Position numbers and translations under genes: made by a program. Source: DATMFV01 sp035555975 (GTDB lineage: Bacteria > Verrucomicrobiota > Verrucomicrobiia > Chthoniobacterales > Chthoniobacteraceae). From it: DNA of 64,000 bases. Where the stretch lies: assembly GCA_035555975.1 (NCBI GenBank), contig DATMFV010000004.1, forward strand, positions 23,961 to 87,960, read 5' to 3'. The notes beneath the pieces are model-generated. The model saw only the letters and a list, made by a program, of their open reading frames with translations, had not been told where the DNA came from and did not search any database. Shown here piece after piece: positions 52,014 to 60,213 of this stretch; within the stretch, counting starts at the first letter, position 1; every line of letters begins with the position of its first letter.

Positions 52014-53072
52014 ATGAGCCATCCATTGAAACCGATTGATGTCGCCGTGGTCGGCCTCGGCATCGCAGGAACGGGAATTCACCTCAAGGCACTCCGGCAA
52101 GACCCGAGATTCCGCGTGACCGGCGTGGCGGACCCCGATCCCGAGCGGCAGGAACGGGTCTCCGCAGAATGGAAATGCCCCGCCTTTTCCAGCGTGGATG
52201 AACTGCTGGAGGGGTGCGATGCGGAGTTGGTCATTATCGCGACGCCGACCCATTTCCACGAACGCGACGCGCGGGCGGTTCTCGATCATGGACGCCATTG
52301 CCTGCTGGAGAAGCCGATGGCGCTCGGCTACCAGGCGGCGGCCAGCCTCCATCAACACGCCTGCAACCGGCAGCGGCTGCTGGCGATCAACCATTCCCAT
52401 CTTTACCGCAGCGATTTCTACTTCCTGCGGGAAGTGATCCGATCAGGGCTCCTTGGCGAGCTGTTTGAGATCAGCTTCAACTGGTCTTCCTACAAGCGCC
52501 GCAACGACTGGCAGACCTTGCGGGCCAACGGGGGCGGACACCTCGGCAACCATGGCACCCATGCACTCAGCATTCTGTTGCCGCTCGTCGGCGGGCGGGT
52601 GACCTCGCTCTCCGCTTCGGTCCGCCATCTCAAGGATGCCGGGGATGCCGAAGACCATGCCCATCTTTTCCTGAAGACGGACAATGGAATCGCCGCCAAC
52701 CTCATCGTTTCCACCTGCCTTGCCATTCCCGGCCCGCGCTATGCCCTTTACGGTTCGCACGGGGCCGCCGTTTCCGACGGCAGCGGCACGGTGCGCCTGC
52801 GCTATTATGATGCCAAGGCGGCTCCTCCGCTCGCGCTGGTGAGCGGGCCGCGCCAGCCGGCTCCCCCGGAAAGCCTGCCATGGGCGGAGGAAGTGCGCGA
52901 GATCAAGGCCGAGGTCCCCTACCGCAATGTTCATGACAATCTCTTTTCCAGCATCCGCGAACAGGCTCCGCTTCTTTCCTCAAGCGGGGAAGCGCTGGAA
53001 GTCATGCGCATGATCGACTGGGCCGTTACAGGCCGGGACCCCGCCGGAGCCGACACCACCCAAAAAGACTAG
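52014..53072 (+). CDS. Gfo/Idh/MocA family oxidoreductase
   Basis: A 352-residue sugar or cyclitol dehydrogenase-like enzyme. The Rossmann start is VAVVGLGIAGTGIHLKAL. The catalytic-region motif is CLLEKPMALGYQ, and AINHSHLYRSDFYFLREVI and GGGHLGNHGTHALSIL fit the C-terminal domain with the conserved His. It is followed after 15 bp by a TIM-barrel isomerase, a pairing seen in inositol- and sugar-acid-like catabolism. It is divergent from the LacI regulator. Substrate not assignable. Confidence 0.9.
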   Translation: MSHPLKPIDVAVVGLGIAGTGIHLKALRQDPRFRVTGVADPDPERQERVSAEWKCPAFSSVDELLEGCDAELVIIATPTHFHERDARAVLDHGRHCLLEKPMALGYQAAASLHQHACNRQRLLAINHSHLYRSDFYFLREVIRSGLLGELFEISFNWSSYKRRNDWQTLRANGGGHLGNHGTHALSILLPLVGGRVTSLSASVRHLKDAGDAEDHAHLFLKTDNGIAANLIVSTCLAIPGPRYALYGSHGAAVSDGSGTVRLRYYDAKAAPPLALVSGPRQPAPPESLPWAEEVREIKAEVPYRNVHDNLFSSIREQAPLLSSSGEALEVMRMIDWAVTGRDPAGADTTQKD

Positions 53073-53087
53073 CTATTCACCTTCATC

Positions 53088-53978
53088 ATGAAAGAGCCCC
53101 ATCCGATTTACCTTCACATCAATTACTTTGAAAATCGCTACCCGCTGGAGGAAGCGTTTGCGCACACCCGGAAGCTGGGATGTACCGGCATCGAAGTGCG
53201 CGACCGCGACCGGTCGGGCGCGATCGCCCTGGATGACTACCTTGCCCTGACCGCACGGCTTTCCCGGGAACACGGGCTGGACATCGTCTACGGTTGCCGG
53301 GTGGAAACGACCGATCCCGACCCGGCGAAACGGGAAGCCTCCATCGCCAATTTCCACAAGGTGCTCGAACACGCCCGGCGGAACGGCTTTCAGCTTCTCA
53401 ATGTCTTTACCGGCATCCTGATGGCCCCCGGGCTTCGCTTTTCAAAAGCCGGTTCGACACTGGCCACGGAAGACGACTGGCGCGTCTCCACGGAAGTCCT
53501 GAGCGAAGCGGCCGCAAAGTTCCCTACCCTTACCCTCGCCGTGGAAACCCACAGCGGCTACCTTCACGATCTTGCCGAAGAATGCGCCCGGCTGCTCTGC
53601 CGGGTCAACCGGCCCAATGTCCGCGCCAACCTCGACTTTGGCAACATCCATATCAACCGGCGGGGAACCTCGTGGCGGGAGAGCCTGAACGCGCTCAAAG
53701 GCTCCATCGGCTATCTCCACCTCAAGAACGTACGCACCGGCCCGGACCGCGAAGAGGGCGACTTTGACCGGGTGCCCCTTTCGGAGGGCGACCTCGACAT
53801 CGCCGCCATGCTGCGCGATCTTCAGGCCGCCGGTTTTACCGGGCCGATCGGCCTGGAAAATACGATGAAAGAGGACAAGCTCCCGATCGCCCGCGCCGAT
53901 CTTCGCTACCTTCGGGAATGTCTTGGGGGATTGATCCCGGAATGCGGCGATTTGACGCACCCCGCCCAAAGCAGTTGA
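53088..53978 (+). CDS. Sugar phosphate isomerase/epimerase-like TIM-barrel protein
   Basis: Xylose isomerase-like TIM barrel of 296 residues (AP endonuclease 2 superfamily). Motifs: LGCTGIEVRDRDRSGAIALD, TLAVETHSGYLHDLAEE with a metal-ligand Glu, VRANLDFGNIHINRRG (Asp) and GYLHLKNVR (His). It lies 15 bp downstream of the Gfo/Idh gene and is almost certainly co-transcribed. Likely isomerase or epimerase step after oxidation of a sugar. Confidence 0.88.
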   Translation: MKEPHPIYLHINYFENRYPLEEAFAHTRKLGCTGIEVRDRDRSGAIALDDYLALTARLSREHGLDIVYGCRVETTDPDPAKREASIANFHKVLEHARRNGFQLLNVFTGILMAPGLRFSKAGSTLATEDDWRVSTEVLSEAAAKFPTLTLAVETHSGYLHDLAEECARLLCRVNRPNVRANLDFGNIHINRRGTSWRESLNALKGSIGYLHLKNVRTGPDREEGDFDRVPLSEGDLDIAAMLRDLQAAGFTGPIGLENTMKEDKLPIARADLRYLRECLGGLIPECGDLTHPAQSS

Positions 53979-54014
53979 CGTTCCCCGCGCCTTTTCTGTA
54001 AAAGAGCGACAACC

Positions 54015-54416
54015 GTGTTTCGTCGCTTCGCACTCCCAATCCACCTGGCCATCGTCCTGATGCTCTTTGCCGGTTCGGGGGCGCAGTGGCTTCTCCTCCA
54101 GTCCGTGGCGTGGACTTCGATGCTGGTGAACTTCTCCCAGCAGACTTCGCTGGTGGAAGCGATCGAGAAAACGTTCGACGGCTCCAGCCCGTGTTCGCTT
54201 TGTGACCACATCGCCAAGGCGAAAAAGAGCCCGGGGACCGGCAACGCCTCCATGCAGGAAACCGGGCAGAGCCTGCGCGGCGTCCTGACCGCCACGCTAC
54301 CCACGTTGATTCCCTCCTCCGCCCCGTATCGCTACCCGGCGCTCTCTGCCGAAGCGACCCGCCGGGCCGACCGGCCGACCACCCCGCCTCCCAGAGCCGG
54401 TCTCCGCAGCGCCTGA
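54015..54416 (+). CDS. Small membrane-anchored CxxC protein (DUF2946-like)
   Basis: A 133-residue protein starting at a GTG. One N-terminal hydrophobic segment (IHLAIVLMLFAGSGAQWLLL) is followed by SSPCSLCDHIAKAKK, a CxxC motif like that of DUF2946 proteins, and a Pro/Arg-rich tail. In other bacteria DUF2946 genes accompany copper-linked TonB receptors. A TonB receptor follows 253 bp downstream. The family assignment is tentative; metal binding is inferred only. Confidence 0.6.
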   Translation: MFRRFALPIHLAIVLMLFAGSGAQWLLLQSVAWTSMLVNFSQQTSLVEAIEKTFDGSSPCSLCDHIAKAKKSPGTGNASMQETGQSLRGVLTATLPTLIPSSAPYRYPALSAEATRRADRPTTPPPRAGLRSA

Positions 54417-54541
54417 TTCCCGCCCCCTTTCCGTCCGGCGAGCCTCGCCGTGACGAGAGCCCCGGCCTGATCGGCGCGCCCGCTCTTCGCGAGCCACAAG
54501 CCCGTGATCCCCGCGCCCTCTTCGCGCGCGCTCATCACACC

Positions 54542-54559
54542 GGAAAAAGCGCTTTTTCC
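54542..54559. promoter_or_regulatory. 18-bp perfect palindrome upstream of the TonB receptor
   Basis: GGAAAAAGCGCTTTTTCC is a perfect palindrome 110 bp upstream of the receptor start. It may be a dimeric regulator site; as a hairpin it would have almost no loop, so it is unlikely to be an RNA terminator. Confidence 0.35.
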
Positions 54560-54610
54560 CCTGCCTTTTGGGGGAACCGCGCGGGCAGCACCTGCAAAGC
54601 TGCCTCCCTA

Positions 54611-54668
54611 CCCATGCCGCCACTGCTGCGTGGGGCTCCATCCTGATTGATTTTTTCTCTCTTTTTTC
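54611..54668 (+). terminator. Hairpin plus T-rich tract just before the TonB receptor start
   Basis: CCCATGCCGC (54611-54620), loop CACT, GCTGCGTGGG (54625-54634) form a stem with 9 of 10 pairs, followed 16 bases later by a T-rich tract (54651-54668) ending at the ATG. It resembles a leader hairpin that could attenuate receptor expression. I could not find a recognisable riboswitch aptamer. Confidence 0.3.
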
Positions 54669-54669
54669 C

Positions 54670-56814
54670 ATGAAACCTTTCCATTCCCTGTTTGTTCTAA
54701 GCCTTCTTTGCGGCTTGGCCCACCCGGCGCAAAGCCAGACCGATGCGGCTCCTCCACCCGAAGCCGCCGTCACCGAAACCGAGTTGAGCGAGATCGTCGT
54801 CCACGGCGAAGCCGCCCCGCTCACCGTCCCTTCCATCGAAGCCAAGCGCGAGGAACTGCGCGAACTCCCGGGGGCGGCGGAGGTGATCGACGCGGAGACC
54901 ACCTTCAAACGGGGGCGCGCCACGCAGCTCAAGGATGCGCTCGACTTCGCCCCGGGGGTCTTTGTCCAGCCCCGCTTCGGCGCTGACGAATCGCGTATCT
55001 CGATCCGCGGTTCGGGCCTCCAGCGGACCTTTCACGGACGCGGCCTCCTGTTGTTGCAGGATGGCGTGCCGCTCAACCTCGCCGACGGGAGCTTCGACTT
55101 CCAGTCGATCGACCCGCTTTCCGCGCGGCAGGTGGAGGTCTACCGGGGGGCGAGTTCCCTGGAGTATGGCGGCACCACGCTCGGCGGCGCGATCAACTTT
55201 GTCTCGCTGACCGGTTACGACGCCCCTCCTCTCGGCGCGCGCCTCCTTTTCGGCAGCTTCGGGACGCTCCAGGCCCAGCTTTCCAGCGGGGTCGTGGCGG
55301 GGCCGTTTGACGGGTACATCAGCCTCTCCCATCTCTGGCAGGATGGCTTCCGCGAGCACAGCCGACAGAACAACCAGCGTATCTTTGCGAACCTCGGCTA
55401 CCGGATCAACCCCGACCTGGAGACGCGCTTCTACATCAGCTACATCCAGACCGACTCCGAGCTTCCCGGCAACCTGACGCCGGAACAGCTTCGCGACGAT
55501 CCGCAACAGGCGCAGCGCAACGCCACCATGAAGCGCTTTGACAATGTTGACAGCAACTGGAAGCGCGACTACATCCACTTCCGCCTCGCCAACAAGACAA
55601 CCTTCGAGCGCGACGACCACCGGCTCACGCTGACCTCCTTCTGGTCGTACAAGGATCTCGATCACCCGATTCTTTACGTCATTGATCAGGAGAGCCACGA
55701 CTTCGGTTTCCACCTTCGGTACGACTACACGGGCGACCTCCTGGGTCATCGCAATCGCGCGACGCTCGGGGTGCTCTCGACCTTCGGACAATTGAACGAC
55801 CGGCGGTATGAAAACCTGCTCGGCCAGCGCGGGAAATTGATCGCCGACTCCCTGCAACGGGCGACCAATGTCAACTTCTTCGCGCAAGAGCAGTTTTACG
55901 TGACGCCGGAGCTTTCCGTGCTCGTCGGCACGCAGGTCACCTATGCCAAGCGCGACAACGAGGATCACTTCACGGTCTCGCCGACCGATCCCGACAACAG
56001 CAGCACGCAGGACTGGTGGGGTTGGAGCCCGAAATTCGGCCTCCTCTGGGAGGCGACCGAAACGACGCAGTTTTACCTCAACGTCAGCCGCAGTTTTGAA
56101 CCGCCGAGCTTTGGCGAGTTGACCGCGCCGGCGGAAGGGGGCGGCGGGCTGGTCGACCTCCGCGCGCAGACGGCCACCACGCTCGAACTCGGCACCCGGG
56201 GGCGCGTCGGGCGCTTCGCGTGGGATCTCGCCCTTTACCGTTCGTGGATCGACGACGAACTGCTTGAATACGAAGTCGCCCCCGGCCTGAGCCAGACGGT
56301 CAACGCCGACGAGACGATCCACCAGGGAATCGAGGCCGCCCTCGACATCGACCTGCTGCGCCACCTCGCCACCCGGCCCACCGACGATCCGGAAACGCCG
56401 TTTGACCGCGTGGTGCTCCGCCAGGTCTATCTCTTCAACGACTTCCGCTTCTACAACGACGACAGCTTCGGCGACAACCGGCTCCCCGGGGTTCCGCAAC
56501 ACTACTACCGCGCCGAACTCCTTTACGAACACCCGTGCGGTTTCTACGCCGGGCCAAACGTCGAGTGGGTGCCGCAGAGTTATTTCGTCGATTCGGCCAA
56601 CACGCTGGCGACTCGCCCCTATGCGCTGCTCGGGTTCAAGGCGGGCTACCGCTCTCCGCGCGGCTTCTCGGTCTTCTTTGAAGGCAAAAACCTGACCGAC
56701 GAGCATTACGCCGCCACCACCGGCGTCATCCATACCGCCACCGCCTTCAACCGCAACCAGTTCCTGCCCGGCGACGGGCGCGGTTTCTACGGCGGGATCG
56801 AGTGGCGCTGGTAA
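54670..56814 (+). CDS. TonB-dependent outer-membrane receptor
   Basis: A 714-residue receptor from the ATG at 54670 with signal peptide (HSLFVLSLLCGLAHPAQSQ). A TonB-box-like region (TELSEIVVHGEA) leads to the plug domain (LKDALDFAPGVFVQPRFGAD, ISIRGSGLQRTFHGRGLLLL, VEVYRGASSLEYGGTTLGGA). The C-terminal beta barrel ends GFYGGIEWRW, with the terminal aromatic residue expected for outer-membrane insertion. Ligand unknown: copper is suggested by the upstream CxxC protein, a siderophore is equally possible. Confidence 0.93.
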   Translation: MKPFHSLFVLSLLCGLAHPAQSQTDAAPPPEAAVTETELSEIVVHGEAAPLTVPSIEAKREELRELPGAAEVIDAETTFKRGRATQLKDALDFAPGVFVQPRFGADESRISIRGSGLQRTFHGRGLLLLQDGVPLNLADGSFDFQSIDPLSARQVEVYRGASSLEYGGTTLGGAINFVSLTGYDAPPLGARLLFGSFGTLQAQLSSGVVAGPFDGYISLSHLWQDGFREHSRQNNQRIFANLGYRINPDLETRFYISYIQTDSELPGNLTPEQLRDDPQQAQRNATMKRFDNVDSNWKRDYIHFRLANKTTFERDDHRLTLTSFWSYKDLDHPILYVIDQESHDFGFHLRYDYTGDLLGHRNRATLGVLSTFGQLNDRRYENLLGQRGKLIADSLQRATNVNFFAQEQFYVTPELSVLVGTQVTYAKRDNEDHFTVSPTDPDNSSTQDWWGWSPKFGLLWEATETTQFYLNVSRSFEPPSFGELTAPAEGGGGLVDLRAQTATTLELGTRGRVGRFAWDLALYRSWIDDELLEYEVAPGLSQTVNADETIHQGIEAALDIDLLRHLATRPTDDPETPFDRVVLRQVYLFNDFRFYNDDSFGDNRLPGVPQHYYRAELLYEHPCGFYAGPNVEWVPQSYFVDSANTLATRPYALLGFKAGYRSPRGFSVFFEGKNLTDEHYAATTGVIHTATAFNRNQFLPGDGRGFYGGIEWRW

Positions 56815-57289
56815 GACGGCGTCGCCGAAGAGCAAAAGGCCGGGCGTGATTAAAAAATGGTGCAGACAAGAAGCAACCTGAAGGGTTGCCAGCAGGGAAG
56901 CCGGGGGTAAGCGCAGGGCGCGCCACCCCCGGAAAAACCAGTGGGAGGGAAATTGACCCTGAAAGGGTCGTAGCGGATCGTTCCGGATACGGCCCTCTTT
57001 TCTACGACCCCGTTCAGGGTCGATGATGGGGAATCCAATAGACCCGGGGGTGTCGCTTCGCTCGACCCCCGGCTTCCCCGCTGTCAGCCCTCCGGGCTAT
57101 TCCCTTGCTGACACCGTTTTTAATCACACCCCAAAAGAAAGGAAAGCGCTTTTGCGCTTGCAGTCGGGGCGCGACGATTCAACACTTCGCCCCCGATACG
57201 CCGCCGCCTCGCGCGCCTTTTTCCCTGCCAGCGTCTCTTTTTCCAAGTAAGAAAGGGGGTGGCGGTCGTACCCATAGAGAGAGCTTTTT
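56815..57289. other. Intergenic region with palindromic repeats upstream of the FIST gene
   Basis: About 475 bp with no supportable gene. It holds an imperfect 19/20-bp inverted repeat, GACCCTGAAAGGGTCGTAG at 56955-56973 against 57002-57021; a nested hairpin at 57028-57079; AGCCC-TCC-GGGCT near 57086-57098; and two small hairpins at 57144-57159 and 57166-57193. The FIST gene ribosome binding site is GAGAGAG at about 57275. No clear promoter hexamers. Confidence 0.55.
57028..57079. repeat. Nested palindromic repeat
   Basis: Outer arms GGGGAA (57028-57033) and TTCCCC (57074-57079) enclose CCGGGGG (57044-57050) and CCCCCGG (57066-57072), with TCGCTTCGCTCGA near the loop. Together with the inverted repeat at 56955-57021 it forms a compound structure unlike the 71-bp repeat family. 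Confidence 0.5.
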
Positions 57290-58483
57290 ATGAGTGTTCA
57301 CGCCGCCGCTGCCTCGCGCCTTGTGCTCGAAGTGTTTTCAGAAGAGACCGTCGCCAATGCCGCCCGCTCCGCCTTGCAGGAACTGGGAGGCGAGGCGACG
57401 CTCGGCTTTGTCTTTGCCTCGGTTGATTACCGGCCCCACCTTGATGATCTGCTGGAACTGCTCACGCTCCACGGGCACGTGCCGCACCTGCTCGGGTGTT
57501 GCGGTTCGGGGTTGATCGGGACCGGGATGGAGATCGAAAAAGCGATCGGTTTTTCCCTGCTCCTGCTCCACCTGCCGGAGACGAAGCTCCATTTTTGCGA
57601 GATCAGCACCGACGATGCCGCTTCCCTTGACACGCCCGAAGAGTGGCACGCGTTCACCGGGGCCGCTCCGGATGAGGTCGAGAGCTGGATCGCCCTGATC
57701 GACCCGTTCGGCTTCCCGATCGAACCATGGCTGGAAGGGTGGAACCGCGCCTACCCGGGCATCCCGATGATCGGCGGCCTGAGTTCCAACCCGCACACCG
57801 ACGCCGAAGCGGAGGAGGTCTTTGTGACCCATAACCGCGAGATCCTCCCCCCTTCGAGCGCGATGCTGATCGGGTTCAAGGGAGGGATTCAGGTCCGCTC
57901 CGTTCTCGCGCAGGGGTGCCGCCCGATCGGCGAACCGCTGACCATCACCGGCACCAACGGCAACCTCCTCCTGCGCCTCGGCGGCAAAAAGGCGTACAGC
58001 GCGCTGGCCGAAGCGTTCGAGGGCCTGAGCGACGAGGAGAAGGCATCGGCGCAGGGGAATCTCTTCGCGGGATTGGCGAGTTCGGAGTATATCGACGAGT
58101 TTGCGCTGGGGGATTTTCTCATCCGGAGCATTCTCGGGGCCGATGCCTCCTCGGGAAGCGTCGCGCTCGGGGCGCAATTGCGTGTCGGGCAGAGCCTCCA
58201 GTGGCAGTTGCGCGATGCGGCGAGCGCCATGCGCGATCTCGACACGCGGCTCGCCCGTGAAAAGAAGAACGGGCCTCCGCCGTTTGCCTCGCTCGTTTTT
58301 TCGTGCCATGGACGGGGCGAGGAGCTTTTCGGCAAGGGGGGATACGACGCCGACGCGCTCAAGAAGACGTTCGGACCGCTCCCGAGCGCGGGGCTTTTCT
58401 GCAATGGCGAGATCAGCCCGATCCGCGAGCAGAATTACATCCACGGCTATACCGCTTCGATCGCGCTCTTTACCCGGGCGTAA
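57290..58483 (+). CDS. FIST domain sensory protein
   Basis: Cytoplasmic small-molecule sensor-like protein of 397 residues with FIST N (about residues 35-225) and FIST C (about 226-375) domains. Visible blocks: HLLGCCGSGLIGTGMEIEKA, MIGGLSSNPHTDAEAEEVFV, SSAMLIGFKGGIQVRSVLAQ and LVFSCHGRGEELFGKGG. FIST proteins elsewhere sit beside or within signalling proteins and may bind amino acids. Here it stands alone, with no kinase or cyclase next to it. Confidence 0.9.
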   Translation: MSVHAAAASRLVLEVFSEETVANAARSALQELGGEATLGFVFASVDYRPHLDDLLELLTLHGHVPHLLGCCGSGLIGTGMEIEKAIGFSLLLLHLPETKLHFCEISTDDAASLDTPEEWHAFTGAAPDEVESWIALIDPFGFPIEPWLEGWNRAYPGIPMIGGLSSNPHTDAEAEEVFVTHNREILPPSSAMLIGFKGGIQVRSVLAQGCRPIGEPLTITGTNGNLLLRLGGKKAYSALAEAFEGLSDEEKASAQGNLFAGLASSEYIDEFALGDFLIRSILGADASSGSVALGAQLRVGQSLQWQLRDAASAMRDLDTRLAREKKNGPPPFASLVFSCHGRGEELFGKGGYDADALKKTFGPLPSAGLFCNGEISPIREQNYIHGYTASIALFTRA

Positions 58484-58597
58484 TGTTTCCAAGGGCAGTG
58501 GCGCTGATCCGGCGTCATTGGAGGGTTAAGCCTCCGCGTCGGGCATGGTGGGGGATTGGGGTTCACCCGTTTGCTCGCGGCAAGCTCGCGCGCGTAC

Positions 58598-59407
58598 CTA
58601 AAGCCGGTGGATGAAGAGGCCGGAAAGCGGCTGGAGCGCGGGGGCGGTTCCGTTGGCGCAAAAGGCGTTCCATCGGTTCCGGGGAAAGAAAAGCGCGAGG
58701 GCGCGGTTCCACGGTTCCTTGCCGGTGTGGGAGGGGTCGGCTTCGCGGCGTTCACGGCGGACCTGCGCCATCGCCGCCGCCTGCGCCGCTCCTTCGACGA
58801 TCGTCGCGCCCGGCACATCGGCAAAGGCGCGGATGAAGAACGCCCCGAGCGCCTCGCCCGGTACGCGCCAGAGGGTATGCGCCACCCCGTCCGGAGTGGT
58901 GAAATCGTACAGGGGCGGGATTTTGACCACCTCTGCGCTCAAGGCGTCGAGGTCGGCGCTTTCCGGGTAGGTCAGCACGACCGGGCTGGTCTGGGCATTG
59001 AGTGCTGTGATCAGCCGGGCGCGTCCGGCCACTTCCCCGGCATCGCCTTGCGGGTCGTCGGTCGGGAGATCATCCAGCGCGCAGGTGATCGCGATGCCGG
59101 TCTGTTCCCGCTCTCCTGCCTTCAGACGGTAGAGGTAGACGCAGGGCACCGCCTCCGGCACGAGGATCTCCTGAGCCACGTAGGCGTCGAGGGTTGTCCG
59201 CGCCTTGCGGCAGGCCGCTTCGGAAAAAGGGAGCGTCCCCGATTCGAGATCGACCTCGGCGTGCTCAATGTGAAGCAGGCTGAAGGGGTTGTCGGCGGTC
59301 TGCGCGAGCCGTTCCCCGTGGTCGAGCGCACCGGGGCGGCAAACGACTTCGGCGACGAGGTCGCCCGCCGGGCAGAGGCCCTGGAATGGTTCAACACGCA
59401 ATGCCAT
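58598..59407 (-). CDS. DUF1015 family protein, shorter than usual
   Basis: A 269-residue protein from the ATG at 59407; a TTG at 59428 is also possible. The N-terminus ALRVEPFQGLCPAGDLVAEV and ADNPFSLLHIEHAEVDLESG match the DUF1015 start. The family is usually about 400 residues or more; here the C-terminal part is short and divergent (RNRWNAFCANGTAPALQPLS), so it may be a reduced homologue. DUF1015 genes often lie near serine or phosphoglycerate metabolism genes. It follows rpmA on the minus strand, beyond a strong terminator. Confidence 0.75.
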   Translation of the reverse strand: MALRVEPFQGLCPAGDLVAEVVCRPGALDHGERLAQTADNPFSLLHIEHAEVDLESGTLPFSEAACRKARTTLDAYVAQEILVPEAVPCVYLYRLKAGEREQTGIAITCALDDLPTDDPQGDAGEVAGRARLITALNAQTSPVVLTYPESADLDALSAEVVKIPPLYDFTTPDGVAHTLWRVPGEALGAFFIRAFADVPGATIVEGAAQAAAMAQVRRERREADPSHTGKEPWNRALALFFPRNRWNAFCANGTAPALQPLSGLFIHRL

Positions 59408-59431
59408 GGGAATGAAAAACCGGGTCAAGAA

Positions 59432-59476
59432 AAAGCGCCTTGAAGCAGGGGAAATCTCCCCTTTTCAAGGCGCTTT
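59432..59476 (-). terminator. Intrinsic terminator after rpmA
   Basis: Perfect 13-bp outer arms AAAGCGCCTTGAA (59432-59444) and TTCAAGGCGCTTT (59464-59476) enclose a GGGGA-AATC-TCCCC inner hairpin (59448-59461). On the minus strand it is followed by TTTTTCTT. A smaller hairpin, CTCC-GAAAGA-GGAG plus TTTTTT, lies just upstream at 59484-59497. Together they should end the rplU-rpmA transcript. Confidence 0.85.
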
Positions 59477-59502
59477 GAAAAAACTCCTCTTTCGGAGAAA
59501 AC

Positions 59503-59766
59503 TTAGGCGGTCACCGCGACTTCCACGGGGTCGACGTTCACGCGACGCCCGTCGCGGTCGAAGCGGACCTTGCCGTCGACCACCGCAAAGATCGTGTAAT
59601 CGCGGCCGATGCCGACGCCGCGACCCGGGACGAACTTCGTTCCCCGCTGGCGGATGATGATGTTGCCGGCGCGAACCGCCTGGCTGCCGAACTTCTTGAC
59701 GCCGAGACGCTTGCTGACGCTGTCGCGCCCGTTCTTGACACTTCCCTGACCTTTTTTATGAGCCAT
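59503..59766 (-). CDS. rpmA: 50S ribosomal protein L27
   Basis: Ribosomal large-subunit protein of 87 residues near the peptidyl transferase centre. MAHKKGQGSVKNGRDS at the N-terminus and QRGTKFVPGRGVGIGRDYTI are diagnostic. No cleavable N-terminal extension of the Firmicutes type is present. It lies 48 bp downstream of rplU, the standard pairing. Confidence 0.98.
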   Translation of the reverse strand: MAHKKGQGSVKNGRDSVSKRLGVKKFGSQAVRAGNIIIRQRGTKFVPGRGVGIGRDYTIFAVVDGKVRFDRDGRRVNVDPVEVAVTA

Positions 59767-59814
59767 GAGTAAAAATAAAAGTGGTTAAAAAACTAGGGTG
59801 AATGGTGAATGAAA

Positions 59815-60129
59815 TCAGGCGTTGATCGCCGTGATCTTGACCTTCGTCAGCTTCTGGCGATGACCGACCGTGCGGTGGTAGCCCTTGCGACGGCGATACT
59901 TGAAGGCGATCACTTTTTCGCCCTTGACCTGCGCGACCACTTCCCCGACGACGTTCGCCCCTTCAAGAGCCGAGGCGTCCGACTTGATGGCATCTCCATC
60001 CGCGTAAAAAAGGACATCGGAGAAGTTCGTTTCGCCACCGGCGGGCACTTCAAGTTTTTCGACAAGAATCACGTCGCCAGCCGCAACCCTGTATTGTTTC
60101 CCGCCTGTTTTGATAATCGCGTAAGCCAT
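59815..60129 (-). CDS. rplU: 50S ribosomal protein L21
   Basis: Ribosomal large-subunit protein of 104 residues from the ATG at 60129; codons upstream to 60162 are not needed. MAYAIIKTGGKQYRVAAGD at the start and FKYRRRKGYHRTVGHRQKLT near the end match L21. Paired with rpmA. Confidence 0.98.
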   Translation of the reverse strand: MAYAIIKTGGKQYRVAAGDVILVEKLEVPAGGETNFSDVLFYADGDAIKSDASALEGANVVGEVVAQVKGEKVIAFKYRRRKGYHRTVGHRQKLTKVKITAINA

Positions 60130-60213
60130 AAGAAATCTGTAGAAAGGCGCAAAACCTGCCATACATGGGGAGGGTTGACAAGCGGTTTCTCTCTTTTTTC
60201 GCCTTATTCCCGC

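Noticed and set aside
54420..54668. Cobalamin riboswitch before the TonB receptor, because GCCACTG is present
   Set aside because: The 3' B12 box and the conserved 5' core are absent or out of order; only the short motif matches.
54697..56835. 712-codon open frame opposite the TonB receptor
   Set aside because: Low-complexity, charged sequence with no domain; the receptor on the plus strand is complete with signal peptide, plug and terminal aromatic residue.
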